In this document: positions 50,743 to 59,014 of the stretch, in pieces
How the letters are laid out: every line of letters starts with the position of its first letter
Numbering within the stretch: position 1 is the first letter of the stretch
NCBI RefSeq assembly: GCF_021730305.1
Contig: NZ_CP032674.1
Coordinates: 2,899,001-2,963,000 of the forward strand
DNA length: 64,000 bases
Origin: Xanthobacter sp. YC-JY1
GTDB lineage: Bacteria > Pseudomonadota > Alphaproteobacteria > Rhizobiales > Xanthobacteraceae
Reading direction: 5' to 3'
Notes under the pieces: model-generated
The model's input: only the letters and a program-made list of their open reading frames with translations
What the model was told of the DNA's origin: nothing
The model's database searches: none
Program-made: the position numbers and the translations under genes

Positions 50743-50771
50743 TTGACACTAGTCTCATAAAATGAGATTTT
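50743..50771 (+). promoter_or_regulatory. Promoter of the SBP 2-cupin-FAH-NIPSNAP unit with embedded palindrome C
   Basis: A perfect -35 TTGACA (50743-50748) is followed by TCTCATAAAATGAGA (50753-50767), a perfect palindrome with arms TCTCAT/ATGAGA, then a T-rich -10 region (about 50766-50773). The palindrome fills the spacer between -35 and -10, a classical repressor position. It is the best of the three matching sites. Confidence 0.65.
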
Positions 50772-50858
50772 TAGTTATTCGCTCTTAAGGCAGAAAACGA
50801 CCTGCAAAGGCAGGCAGCATTGGGCGCCCCGACGTCCGATCATGGGGAGGAAACACAG

Positions 50859-52091
50859 ATGAAGCGCATGCTGGCCCGCACCGCCCTTGCCCTGGCGGTG
50901 GGCGGTCTTTCCCTCGCGGCGACCTCCGCCGCACGGGCGCAGTTCACCGATGGAGTCGTCCGCATCGGCGTGCTCAACGACCAGAACGGCATCTATGCCG
51001 ACATGGCCGGCCCCGGCTCGGTCGCGGCCGCGAAGATCGCGGTGGAGGAGATCGGCGGCAAGATCGGCAACACGCCCATCGAGATCATCGTCGGCGACCA
51101 CCAGAACAAGCCGGACATCGGCCTCAACATCGCGCGCAAGTGGCTGGACGTGGACGGCGTCGACATGATCGCCGACATTCCCAATTCCTCCATCTCCCTG
51201 GCGCTGGTCCAGCTGGTGAAGGAAAAGAACAAGGTGGCCGTCATCGCCACCTCCAACAGCAATCGCCTGACCGGTGATTCCTGCACGCCCAATCATGTCC
51301 ACTGGACGCTGGACAATTACTCCCTCGCCAAGAGCACGGCGACGGAAGTGCTGAAGTCGGGCGGCAGCAGCTGGTATTTCGTGACGGTGGACTATGCCTT
51401 CGGCCACGACATGGAGCGCGAGGCGGGGCAGATCGTGAAGAATGCCGGCGGCACCGTGGTCGGCTCCGTCCGCCACCCGCTCGGCTCGTCGGACCTCTCC
51501 TCCTTCCTGCTGCAGGCCCAGGCCTCCGGCGCCAAGGTGATCGGCTTCGCCAATTCCGGCGCCGACTTCACCAATTCCATGAAGCAGTCGGCAGAATTCG
51601 GCCTCACCCAGGGCAAGCAGAAGCTGGCAGCGCTCGCCGTGTATCTCACGGACATCAAGTCCCTCGGCCTCACCAGCGGCCAGGGGCTCTATCTCAGCGA
51701 GCCGTTCTACTGGGATCTCAATGACCAGACCCGCGCCTTCGCCAAGAAGTTCTCGGAGAAGATGAACGGCGCCATGCCCACCTCCTTCCAGGCCGGCGTC
51801 TATTCAGGCGTGCTGCATTATCTGAAGGCGGTCCAGGCCCTCAACAGCGACGCGGATGGTCGCGCCATCGTCGCCAAGATGAAGGATCTGCCCACGGACG
51901 ACCTCGCCTTCGGCAAGGGCTATGTGCGGGCCGACGGCCGCAAGATCCACCCCATGTACCTGTTCAAGGTGAAGAGCCCGGCCGAATCCAAGGGACCGTG
52001 GGACCTCTACACCAAGATCGGCGAGACACCCGCCGACCAGGCCTTCAAGCCCCTCGAGGCCGGCGGCTGCGCGCTGGTGAAGCAGAACTGA
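50859..52091 (+). CDS. ABC transporter substrate-binding protein (LIV-type, periplasmic), SBP 2
   Basis: 410 residues with a Sec signal (LARTALALAVGGLSLAATSAARA, cleaved before QF). Mature sequence FTDGVVRIGVLNDQNGIYADMAGPGSVAAAKIAVEEIG is typical of aromatic-acid and amide binding proteins of the LIV family. ATG 50859 follows GGGGAGGAAACACAG. No permease gene accompanies it; it may share livHMGF with SBP 1 and so widen the range of substrates. It heads the unit with the cupin, FAH and NIPSNAP genes. Confidence 0.9.
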   Translation: MKRMLARTALALAVGGLSLAATSAARAQFTDGVVRIGVLNDQNGIYADMAGPGSVAAAKIAVEEIGGKIGNTPIEIIVGDHQNKPDIGLNIARKWLDVDGVDMIADIPNSSISLALVQLVKEKNKVAVIATSNSNRLTGDSCTPNHVHWTLDNYSLAKSTATEVLKSGGSSWYFVTVDYAFGHDMEREAGQIVKNAGGTVVGSVRHPLGSSDLSSFLLQAQASGAKVIGFANSGADFTNSMKQSAEFGLTQGKQKLAALAVYLTDIKSLGLTSGQGLYLSEPFYWDLNDQTRAFAKKFSEKMNGAMPTSFQAGVYSGVLHYLKAVQALNSDADGRAIVAKMKDLPTDDLAFGKGYVRADGRKIHPMYLFKVKSPAESKGPWDLYTKIGETPADQAFKPLEAGGCALVKQN

Positions 52092-52192
52092 GTCCGCCGG
52101 GCCTTTCCCTTTCAGCGAAGCCGGGAGGCTGCGGGCTCCCGGCCGAATGCCCCGCGCATCCACAGTCCCGCATCGATTTTCAGGAGCAGAAG

Positions 52193-52594
52193 ATGGTCGC
52201 AATCACCCCCGGCCTCGCCGGCGAGGACAAGCTCGGTCCGAAAGATTCCCGCTACGTCGACGTGCCGAGCCTGCCGTGGAAGCCCACCCCCACCAAGGGC
52301 ATCGACATGAAGATCCTGCTCCTCGACGAGGAGACCGGGCTCATGACCGCCCTCTTCCGCTGGCAGCCCGGCACGGAGCTGCCCCGCCACGAGCATGTGG
52401 AGATCGAACAGACCTACGTGCTGGAAGGCAGCATCGTGGACGCCGAGGGCGAGGCGCTCTCCGGCAATTATGTCTGGCGCCCGGCCGGCAACCAGCATGT
52501 GGCCCGCTCTCCCAACGGCGCGCTCGTCATCTCCATGTTCCTGCGTCCCAACAAGTTTCTCGACGGCGACCTCGCCGGTCAGGAACTGAAGTAA
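52193..52594 (+). CDS. Small single-domain cupin (ChrR-like; possible dioxygenase)
   Basis: 133 residues. The cupin metal motif has His66 and His68 (LPRHEHVEIEQTYVLEGS), Glu72 and His102 (GNQHVARS), the usual 3-His/1-Glu set. This ChrR-like class includes enzymes that cleave diketones or hydroxyacetophenones with oxygen, as well as sensors. A catalytic role next to FAH is possible but unproven. ATG 52193 has CAGGAGC upstream. It follows SBP 2 by 101 bp and precedes the FAH gene by 63 bp. Confidence 0.82.
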   Translation: MVAITPGLAGEDKLGPKDSRYVDVPSLPWKPTPTKGIDMKILLLDEETGLMTALFRWQPGTELPRHEHVEIEQTYVLEGSIVDAEGEALSGNYVWRPAGNQHVARSPNGALVISMFLRPNKFLDGDLAGQELK

Positions 52595-52657
52595 GTCCAG
52601 GGACACACCGGGGCGGCCGGGCTTGGGTCCGGCCCCTTGGCTGAACGAGAGAGCGTC

Positions 52658-53524
52658 ATGCGCATCGTCCGCTTTGAACATCAGGGCCGCATCCAGTTCG
52701 GCACGCGACGGGATGACCACGTAACCCCCTTCGCCGGGGTGGCAGGGGGATCCTTCACCGCCCTTCTGGCGGCCCTTGCGGACGGCGCGCATGTCCCGCA
52801 GGCCACCCCCATTCCTCAGGCGCAGGTGAGCCTGCTGCCGCCGGTGCCGCTCACCGGGAAGATCATCTGCATCGGCCTCAACTATGCGGACCACGCCCGC
52901 GAGGGCGGCCACCCCATTCCCACCTATCCGGCGGTCTTCCTGCGCACCGCCACCTCGCTGGTGGGCCACGGGCAGCCGCTGGTACGCCCGGCGCTCTCCG
53001 AGCAGTTCGACTATGAGGCCGAGCTTGCGGTGGTGATCGGGCGGACCGCGCACCGCGTCCGTGCGGCCGATGCCCTGCACCATGTCGCGGGCTATTCCTG
53101 CTTCAATGACGGGTCGATCCGGGATTTCCAGCGCAAGTCCACCCAGTGGACCATGGGCAAGAACTTCGACCGCTCCGGCTCCGTCGGCCCTGAGCTGGTG
53201 ACGCCGGACGAGTTGCCATCCGGGGTCGACAATCTGCGCATCGCCGCGCGCCTCAATGGCGAGACGCTGCAGGACGGCTCCACCCGGGAGATGATCTTCC
53301 CCGTGGCGGATTTGATCGAGACCTTGTCCGCCGTCATGACGCTGGAGCCCGGCGACGTCATCGCCACCGGCACGCCGGCTGGCGTCGGCTTCGCCCGCAC
53401 GCCGCCGCGCTTCATGGAGGCCGGCGACCTCATCGAGATCGAGATCGAGGGCATCGGCATCCTCGCCAATACCATCGTGGACGAGGCGCCCGACGCCGCC
53501 GAACAGGAAAGCCATCGCCCATGA
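52658..53524 (+). CDS. Fumarylacetoacetate hydrolase (FAH) family protein
   Basis: 288 residues. A short N-terminal domain is followed by the FAH fold: KIICIGLNYADHARE, then the metal site with DYEAELAVVIGR and NDGSIRDFQ, and IATGTPAGVGFARTPPRFMEAGDLIEIEIEGIG. Members hydrolyse C-C bonds in beta-diketo acids, or act as decarboxylases and hydratases; related enzymes end non-phosphorylating L-fucose and L-rhamnose pathways and aromatic pathways. ATG 52658 begins MRIVRFEHQG. Its stop overlaps the NIPSNAP start. Confidence 0.9.
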   Translation: MRIVRFEHQGRIQFGTRRDDHVTPFAGVAGGSFTALLAALADGAHVPQATPIPQAQVSLLPPVPLTGKIICIGLNYADHAREGGHPIPTYPAVFLRTATSLVGHGQPLVRPALSEQFDYEAELAVVIGRTAHRVRAADALHHVAGYSCFNDGSIRDFQRKSTQWTMGKNFDRSGSVGPELVTPDELPSGVDNLRIAARLNGETLQDGSTREMIFPVADLIETLSAVMTLEPGDVIATGTPAGVGFARTPPRFMEAGDLIEIEIEGIGILANTIVDEAPDAAEQESHRP

Positions 53525-53877
53525 TCGTCGAAGAGCGGATGTACGTGCTCCACACCGAGGTGAACATCGCCGACTACATGGCGATCTACACCAGCGAGGG
53601 CCTGCCGCTGCAGCGGGAGATTCTCGGCGGCTTCCTCGGCTATTTCACCACCGAGATCGGCACGCAGAACCAGCTCGTCCATTTCTGGGCGTATGCGGAC
53701 CTGGAGGAGCGGCGCAAGCGGCGCGAGAAACTGGCGGCGCAGCCCGGCTGGCAGGCGTGCCTCGTGAAGATACGGCCCATGATCATGACCATGGAGAACC
53801 GCATCCTCGTCCCCACCGCCTTTTCCCCCTGGCCCGGCGCGACGCCGAGCCTCGCGGCGGGCAGCGGGCAGGCGTGA
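53521..53877 (+). CDS. NIPSNAP family small protein
   Basis: 118 residues with a ferredoxin-like NIPSNAP fold (VEERMYVLHTEVNIADYMAIYTSEGLPLQREILGGFLGYFTTEIGTQNQLVHFWAYADLEER). The function of bacterial NIPSNAPs is unclear; many sit in catabolic operons. ATG 53521 overlaps the FAH stop in ATGA, so expression is coupled to the hydrolase. The end of the island is marked by a hairpin. Confidence 0.82.
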   Translation: MIVEERMYVLHTEVNIADYMAIYTSEGLPLQREILGGFLGYFTTEIGTQNQLVHFWAYADLEERRKRREKLAAQPGWQACLVKIRPMIMTMENRILVPTAFSPWPGATPSLAAGSGQA

Positions 53878-53894
53878 CGTTTTCCGTGTCGAGC

Positions 53895-53925
53895 AGGCCT
53901 TGCAGAGATTGACGTTGCAAGGCCT
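53895..53925 (+). terminator. Hairpin at the right end of the catabolic island
   Basis: AGGCCTTGCA (53895-53904) pairs perfectly with TGCAAGGCCT (53916-53925) around an 11-base loop, 18 bp after the NIPSNAP stop. There is no T-run. The rest of the gap to 54105 shows only a GGAGGAG ribosome site for the next gene. Confidence 0.55.
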
Positions 53926-54105
53926 CCTCGGCCGAACCGATTTCAACGCCCTTCCCCCTACAGCCTCCTCCAGCAGCCCCGCTGCGCGCACCGTCTTCGC
54001 AGATGCAGTGAAACCTTGAGCCCTCCTGCCGCGTTGAGGCGTCAGACACGCGAGACCTACCCATCCTCGGTAGTCATCGCGCCGGCGCCGCCGGAGGAGA
54101 CACAC

Positions 54106-55191
54106 ATGCGCATCGCCCAAGTCGCGCCGCTCATCGAGAGCGTGCCGCCGCGCCGCTATGGGGGAACCGAACGTATCGTCTCCTACCTCACCGAGGAATT
54201 GGTGGCGCAGGGCCATGACGTGACGCTGTTCGCCAGCGGCGACTCGCTCACTTCAGCCCAGCTTGAGCCCATGTGCGAGACGGGTTTGCGTCTCTCCACC
54301 GGCCCCGTCGATCCCGTCGTCTTCCACCTGCTCATGCTGGAGCAGGTGCGGCGGCGCGCGGACGAGTTCGATCTCATCCATGTGCATGTGGACGTGCTGC
54401 ACTATCCGGTGCTGAAGGAGCTTGCGCCGCGCACGCTCACCACCCTGCATGGCCGGCTCGACAGCGTCGCCGCCCAGCGGCTCTACGCGCTGTATGACGA
54501 ATTTCCGCTGGTCTCCATCTCCAATCACCAGCGCAAGCCCATGCCGCCGGTGAACTGGGCCTCCACGATCTACCACGGCCTGCCGGAAGCGCTCCTGCCG
54601 TTCAATCCGACGGGGGGCGACTATCTCGCCTTCCTCGGCCGCATCTCGCCGGAAAAGCGCCCCGACCGCGCGATCGAGATCGCCGCCCGCGCGGGGCTGC
54701 CGCTCAAGATCGCGGCGAAGGTGGACCAGGCGGACCTGGAATATTGGGAAACGAAGATCCGCCCCATGGTGGAAGCCACCCCCGGCGTCGAATTCATCGG
54801 CGAGATCGACGAGCGGCAGAAGGCGCAGTTCCTCGGCAATGCCAAGGCCCTGATCTTCCCCATCGATTGGCCCGAACCGTTCGGGCTGGTGATGATAGAG
54901 GCCATGTCCTGCGGCACGCCGACCATCGCCTATGGCTGCGGCTCGGTTCCGGAGGTGCTGGAGAACGGACTGACCGGCTACATCGTCCGCAGTCAGGATG
55001 AGGCGGTGGCCCGCGTCGCCGATCTGGACCGGCTCGACCGCGCCGCCATCCGCCACACCTTCGAGAAGCGTTTCTCGGCGGCGCGGATGGCGCGGGACTA
55101 TGTGGCGCTCTACCAGCGCCTTGCCGCGCCCTCCTCCCCCCGGATGGTGCCGCGTGAGTTGGTCAACGGGAGCCTCAATGTCGCCGTCTGA
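54106..55191 (+). CDS. Glycosyltransferase family 4 protein
   Basis: 361 residues of GT-B fold. The N-terminal domain begins MRIAQVAPLIESVPPRRYGGTERIVSYLTEELVAQGHDVTLFASGD; the C-terminal nucleotide-sugar site has YLAFLGRISPEKRPDRAIEIA, FPIDWPEPFGLVMIEAMSCGTPTIAYGCGSVPEVLENG with the conserved E-x7-E. The acceptor and sugar are unknown. ATG 54106 follows GGAGGAGAC. The end overlaps the start of the debranching-type gene, so both products should act together. Confidence 0.9.
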   Translation: MRIAQVAPLIESVPPRRYGGTERIVSYLTEELVAQGHDVTLFASGDSLTSAQLEPMCETGLRLSTGPVDPVVFHLLMLEQVRRRADEFDLIHVHVDVLHYPVLKELAPRTLTTLHGRLDSVAAQRLYALYDEFPLVSISNHQRKPMPPVNWASTIYHGLPEALLPFNPTGGDYLAFLGRISPEKRPDRAIEIAARAGLPLKIAAKVDQADLEYWETKIRPMVEATPGVEFIGEIDERQKAQFLGNAKALIFPIDWPEPFGLVMIEAMSCGTPTIAYGCGSVPEVLENGLTGYIVRSQDEAVARVADLDRLDRAAIRHTFEKRFSAARMARDYVALYQRLAAPSSPRMVPRELVNGSLNVAV

Positions 55192-57376
55192 CGCCGCGGC
55201 CCGGGCTGCCGCCGCAGACTCGCAGGAGCCGGGCTATGCCATCGCCGCCAGCGCCTCGCAGATCGAGGCGATGCCGCGCACGCTCAAGCACGACGAGACG
55301 TTCGCCGTGTTCGATGCCCATGGCGATGCCGTCCCCGGTCTCGCCAGCAACCATGGCCTGTTCCACCGCGACACGCGGCACCTCTCGCAATTCTTCCTCA
55401 CCATCGACGGGGTGCGGCCGCTGCTACTCGGCTCCACGGTGCGGGACGACAACGCAACGCTGAGCTGCGACCTCACCAATCCCGACCTGCCGGCGCGCAA
55501 CGGCGAGGGCGAGCTGGCGCACGACCTCATCCATTTGCGCCGCTCGCGCTTCCTGTTCCGCGGCGCGTGTCATGAATGCCTGTCCGTTCGCAATTTCGAT
55601 GGCGAGACGCGCACCTTCGAGATCGGCCTCTTCTTCGATGCCGATTTCGTGGATTTGTTCGAAGTGCGCGGGTCGCATCGGGCAAAGCGCGGGCGGATGG
55701 CGGCGCCTGTGGTGGGGGAGAGCCATGTGGTCCTCTCCTATCGCGGTCTCGACGAGCACACCCGCACCACCCGCCTCGCCTTCGCCCCCCGGCCCAGTGT
55801 CCTGAAGGCAGATCGCGCGCTCTACCGGCTGACCCTGAAGCCCGGCGAGGGCTTCGTGATTTTCGCGGAGATCCGGTGCGACGGCGCCGAGCCGGAGCGC
55901 GATGCCCGGCAGGCGTTCCGGCTCGGCCTCAAGGACATCCGCGCCGACATGCGGATACGGACGGCGCGCTCGGCGGGCGTTTCCTCCTCCAACGATCATT
56001 TCAACGAGGGCCTGCGCCGCGCGGTGAGCGACCTCAACGTCCTCATCACCGATCTGCCCGAAGGCCCCTACCCCTATGCGGGCGTGCCTTGGTTCTCGAC
56101 CGTGTTCGGACGCGACGCGATCATCACCGCGTTCGAGACCCTGTGGCTGACGCCCTCTCTGGCGCGCGGCGTGCTGCTGCATCTCGCCGCCAACCAGGCC
56201 ACCACCTTTGATCCCGAGGCCGATGCCGAGCCCGGCAAGATCCTGCACGAGGTGCGCTTCGGCGAGATGGCGGAACTCGGCGAGGTGCCGTTCCGCCGCT
56301 ATTACGGCAGCATCGATTCCACCCCGCTCTTCGTCATGCTGGCCGGCGCCTATCTGGAGCGCACCGGCGACGTTGAGACGGTTCGCATGCTGCGGCCGGC
56401 CATCGAGGCCGCGCTCGACTGGATGCGCGAGCATGGCGACCGCGACGGGGACGGCTTCATCGAATACGGCCGCCGACGCGGGGACGGGCTGGTGAACCAG
56501 GGCTGGAAGGACAGCCACGACAGCATCTTCCATGCGGACGGACGGCTCGCCAAAGGCCCCATCGCGCTGGTGGAGGTGCAGGGCTATGCCTATGCGGCGT
56601 GGAATGCCGCGGCCGCCATTGCGCGCGTCCTCGGCGCCCCGGATGCGGCGGAGGCCCATGCGGCGCGGGCGCGCGACCTGCGTGCCGCCTTCGACGCCGC
56701 CTTCTTCGACGCGGCCCTCGGCACCTACGTCCTCGCGCTGGACGGCGACAAGGCGCCCTGCCGCGTCCGCACCTCCAATGCCGGGCACGCCCTGTTCTCC
56801 GGCATCGCCCTGCCCGAGCGGGCGGAAGCGGTGGCGGCGACCTTGATGAACAGCAGTTCCTTTTCCGGCTGGGGCGTGCGGACGCTCGCGGCCGGCGAGG
56901 CGCGCTTCAATCCCATGAGCTATCACAACGGCTCGGTGTGGCCGCACGACAACGCCGTGGTCGCGCTGGGGCTGGCGCGCTACGGCTTCCGGGCCGAGGC
57001 GGCGCGCATCTTCGAGGGGCTGTTCCGAGCCTCGGTCTATTTCGACCTGCGGCGCATCCCCGAGCTGTTCTGCGGCTTTGCCCGCCAGCGCAACCGGGGG
57101 CCGGTGGGCTATCCGGTCGCCTGCGCGCCGCAGGCCTGGGCGGCGGCGGCTCCTCTTGCCCTTCTCCAGGCCTCGCTTGGCCTCAGCTTCGACGTGGCGG
57201 AACGGCGCGCGGTGTTCGAGCGGCCCATGCTGCCGGAATTCCTCGACACGCTCACCCTCACCGGCCTCGCCGTCGCGGATGGGCATATCGACGTGAAAGT
57301 GGAGCGTGTGAAAGCCTCCGCCGCCCTGTCGGTGATCGACCGGCAGGGCGACGTCGGCATTCGCGTGGAGTCCTGA
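55178..57376 (+). CDS. Glycogen-debranching-type amylo-alpha-1,6-glucosidase family protein
   Basis: 732 residues. The first ~290 residues form the N-terminal bis domain (FDAHGDAVPGLASNHGLFHRDTRHLSQF), followed by the (alpha/alpha)6 barrel of the GDE C-terminal family, with GVPWFSTVFGRDAIIT, NQGWKDSHDSI, VEVQGYAYAAW and SYHNGSVWPHDNAVVALGL. No signal peptide is seen. The family cleaves alpha-1,6 or other alpha-glucosidic bonds; the actual substrate is unknown. ATG 55178 has GGGAG five bases upstream and lies 14 bp inside the GT4 gene. Confidence 0.88.
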   Translation: MSPSDAAARAAAADSQEPGYAIAASASQIEAMPRTLKHDETFAVFDAHGDAVPGLASNHGLFHRDTRHLSQFFLTIDGVRPLLLGSTVRDDNATLSCDLTNPDLPARNGEGELAHDLIHLRRSRFLFRGACHECLSVRNFDGETRTFEIGLFFDADFVDLFEVRGSHRAKRGRMAAPVVGESHVVLSYRGLDEHTRTTRLAFAPRPSVLKADRALYRLTLKPGEGFVIFAEIRCDGAEPERDARQAFRLGLKDIRADMRIRTARSAGVSSSNDHFNEGLRRAVSDLNVLITDLPEGPYPYAGVPWFSTVFGRDAIITAFETLWLTPSLARGVLLHLAANQATTFDPEADAEPGKILHEVRFGEMAELGEVPFRRYYGSIDSTPLFVMLAGAYLERTGDVETVRMLRPAIEAALDWMREHGDRDGDGFIEYGRRRGDGLVNQGWKDSHDSIFHADGRLAKGPIALVEVQGYAYAAWNAAAAIARVLGAPDAAEAHAARARDLRAAFDAAFFDAALGTYVLALDGDKAPCRVRTSNAGHALFSGIALPERAEAVAATLMNSSSFSGWGVRTLAAGEARFNPMSYHNGSVWPHDNAVVALGLARYGFRAEAARIFEGLFRASVYFDLRRIPELFCGFARQRNRGPVGYPVACAPQAWAAAAPLALLQASLGLSFDVAERRAVFERPMLPEFLDTLTLTGLAVADGHIDVKVERVKASAALSVIDRQGDVGIRVES

Positions 57377-57378
57377 CC

Positions 57379-58086
57379 CTATTCCGCCGCCGGCGGATAG
57401 TTGGAGGGGAAAAGCGCCTTGCGAGAGTCCTCGTCGCCCGACGCCTTGAACGCGTGGTCCTTGCCCACTTCGCGGGCGCGGGCGGCGGCGGGGCGGGCGT
57501 CGATCTCGGCGAACCAGCGCTTGATGTGCGGGAAGCGCGCGAGAGGATCATCCTCGCCCTTCAGCACGCGGGACGCCCGCCCGATCCAGCCCCAGGCCGA
57601 CATGTCGGCGATGGTGTAGTCCGCACCGGTGACATAGGGGCGGGTGGCGAGCAGGTCGTCGAGCACCTGATAGTGCCGCTCCGCCTCGCGTCGGTAGCGG
57701 TTCACGGCATAGCCGAGGCCCTCGGGCGCGGCGTGCTGGAAATGCACCGCCTGACCGGAGAAGGGCCCGAGACCGCTGGCCAGGAACAGGAGCCAGGAGA
57801 GCAGTTCCGGCCGGTCCTTGGGATCACCACCGAAGCGGCCGGTCTTCTCGGCGAGGTAGAGCAGGATCGCGGTGGAATCGAACACCCGCGCCTCGCCGCC
57901 GCCCGGCCCTTCCGTATCGACGATGGCCGGCACCTTGCCGTTGGGATTGATGGCGCGGAACGCCGGCAGGTGCTGCTCGCCCTTGGCCGTATCGACCGGG
58001 ACGATCTCGTAGGGAAGGCCCGTCTCCTCAAGGAAGAGCGCGACCTTGGCCGGGTTGGGCGTGGGATGGAAATAGAAGCGGATCAA
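57379..58086 (-). CDS. Glutathione S-transferase family protein (GST A)
   Basis: 235 residues. The thioredoxin-like N-terminal domain (RFYFHPTPNPAKVALFLEETGLPYEIVPVDTAKGEQHLPAFRAINPNGKVPAIVD) is followed by a helical C-terminal domain with the N-capping box YTIADMSAWGW. The PNPAKV form resembles the YfcG/YghU group. The start is uncertain: TTG 58086 has AAGG nine bases upstream and gives the conserved LIRFYFHP; GTG 58095 is also possible. Its stop is 2 bp from the convergent debranching gene. Confidence 0.85.
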   Translation of the reverse strand: MIRFYFHPTPNPAKVALFLEETGLPYEIVPVDTAKGEQHLPAFRAINPNGKVPAIVDTEGPGGGEARVFDSTAILLYLAEKTGRFGGDPKDRPELLSWLLFLASGLGPFSGQAVHFQHAAPEGLGYAVNRYRREAERHYQVLDDLLATRPYVTGADYTIADMSAWGWIGRASRVLKGEDDPLARFPHIKRWFAEIDARPAAARAREVGKDHAFKASGDEDSRKALFPSNYPPAAE

Positions 58087-58249
58087 CGGGATCACCCTTC
58101 GCTGGCAGCCGCCGAAGCGGGCACGTTTGCGTTTTAGAACGACTGATATAGAATGCACGCATCGGACACCCGCGCAAGCTGTCCGCATCGCAAAATACTG
58201 TCGCATGCCAGATCTCGGCGGCGGCATGACACGCCATGGATGATCCAGA

Positions 58250-58939
58250 ATGATCGACCTGCATTATTGGCCGACCCCGAACGGTCACAAGATCACGATG
58301 TTTCTCGAAGAAGCGTGCGTCGACTACACCATCATCCCCGTCGACATCAACGCAGGCGACCAGTTCAAGCCGGATTTTCTGGCCATCGCCCCCAACAACC
58401 GCATGCCAGCCATCGTTGACCATGCCCCCACCGATGGTGGCGCGGCCATTTCGGTGTTCGAATCCGGCGCCATCCTGCTCTATCTCGCCGAGAAGACCGG
58501 CCGCTTCGTTCCCACCGACGTGCGCGGCCGCAAGAGCGTGCTGGAATGGCTGTTCTGGCAGGTGGGCGGGCTGGGTCCCATGGCGGGGCAGAACCACCAT
58601 TTCGTCCAGTACGCCCCGGAGCGCATCCCCTATGCCATGGAGCGCTACGTGAAGGAGACGAACCGTCTCTATGGCGTGCTCAACACGCGCCTCGGCAAGA
58701 GCGCGAACGTGGCGGGCGAGGAGTATTCCATCGCCGACATGGCCATCTACCCCTGGATCGTGCCGCACCAGCGTCAGCAGCAGGATCTCGACACCTTCCC
58801 GAACCTGAAGCGCTGGTTCGAGGCGGTGGCGGCGCGCCCGGCCACCATCGCGGCCTATGCGAAGGGCGAGCCCTTCACCAAGCGTCCGACGGTGACCGAG
58901 GAAGGCAAGAAAATCTTGTTCGGCCAGACCGCACACTAG
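58250..58939 (+). CDS. Glutathione S-transferase family protein (GST B)
   Basis: 229 residues. MIDLHYWPTPNGHKITMFLEEACVDYTIIPVDINAGDQFKPDFLAIAPNNRMPAIVD is the YfcG-like signature, with AGEEYSIADMAIYPW in the C-terminal half. YfcG-type enzymes act as disulfide-bond oxidoreductases with two glutathiones. It is a distant paralogue of GST A, which is divergently oriented 163 bp away; the shared region probably controls both. A TetR gene follows 75 bp downstream. Confidence 0.9.
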   Translation: MIDLHYWPTPNGHKITMFLEEACVDYTIIPVDINAGDQFKPDFLAIAPNNRMPAIVDHAPTDGGAAISVFESGAILLYLAEKTGRFVPTDVRGRKSVLEWLFWQVGGLGPMAGQNHHFVQYAPERIPYAMERYVKETNRLYGVLNTRLGKSANVAGEEYSIADMAIYPWIVPHQRQQQDLDTFPNLKRWFEAVAARPATIAAYAKGEPFTKRPTVTEEGKKILFGQTAH

Positions 58940-59014
58940 GCCGGATGACGTCTCCCCCGGCGCGGGTTACGCTGCGCCGGGAGAGGCGGAAAGACGCGGG
59001 AAAGACAGGGGACC

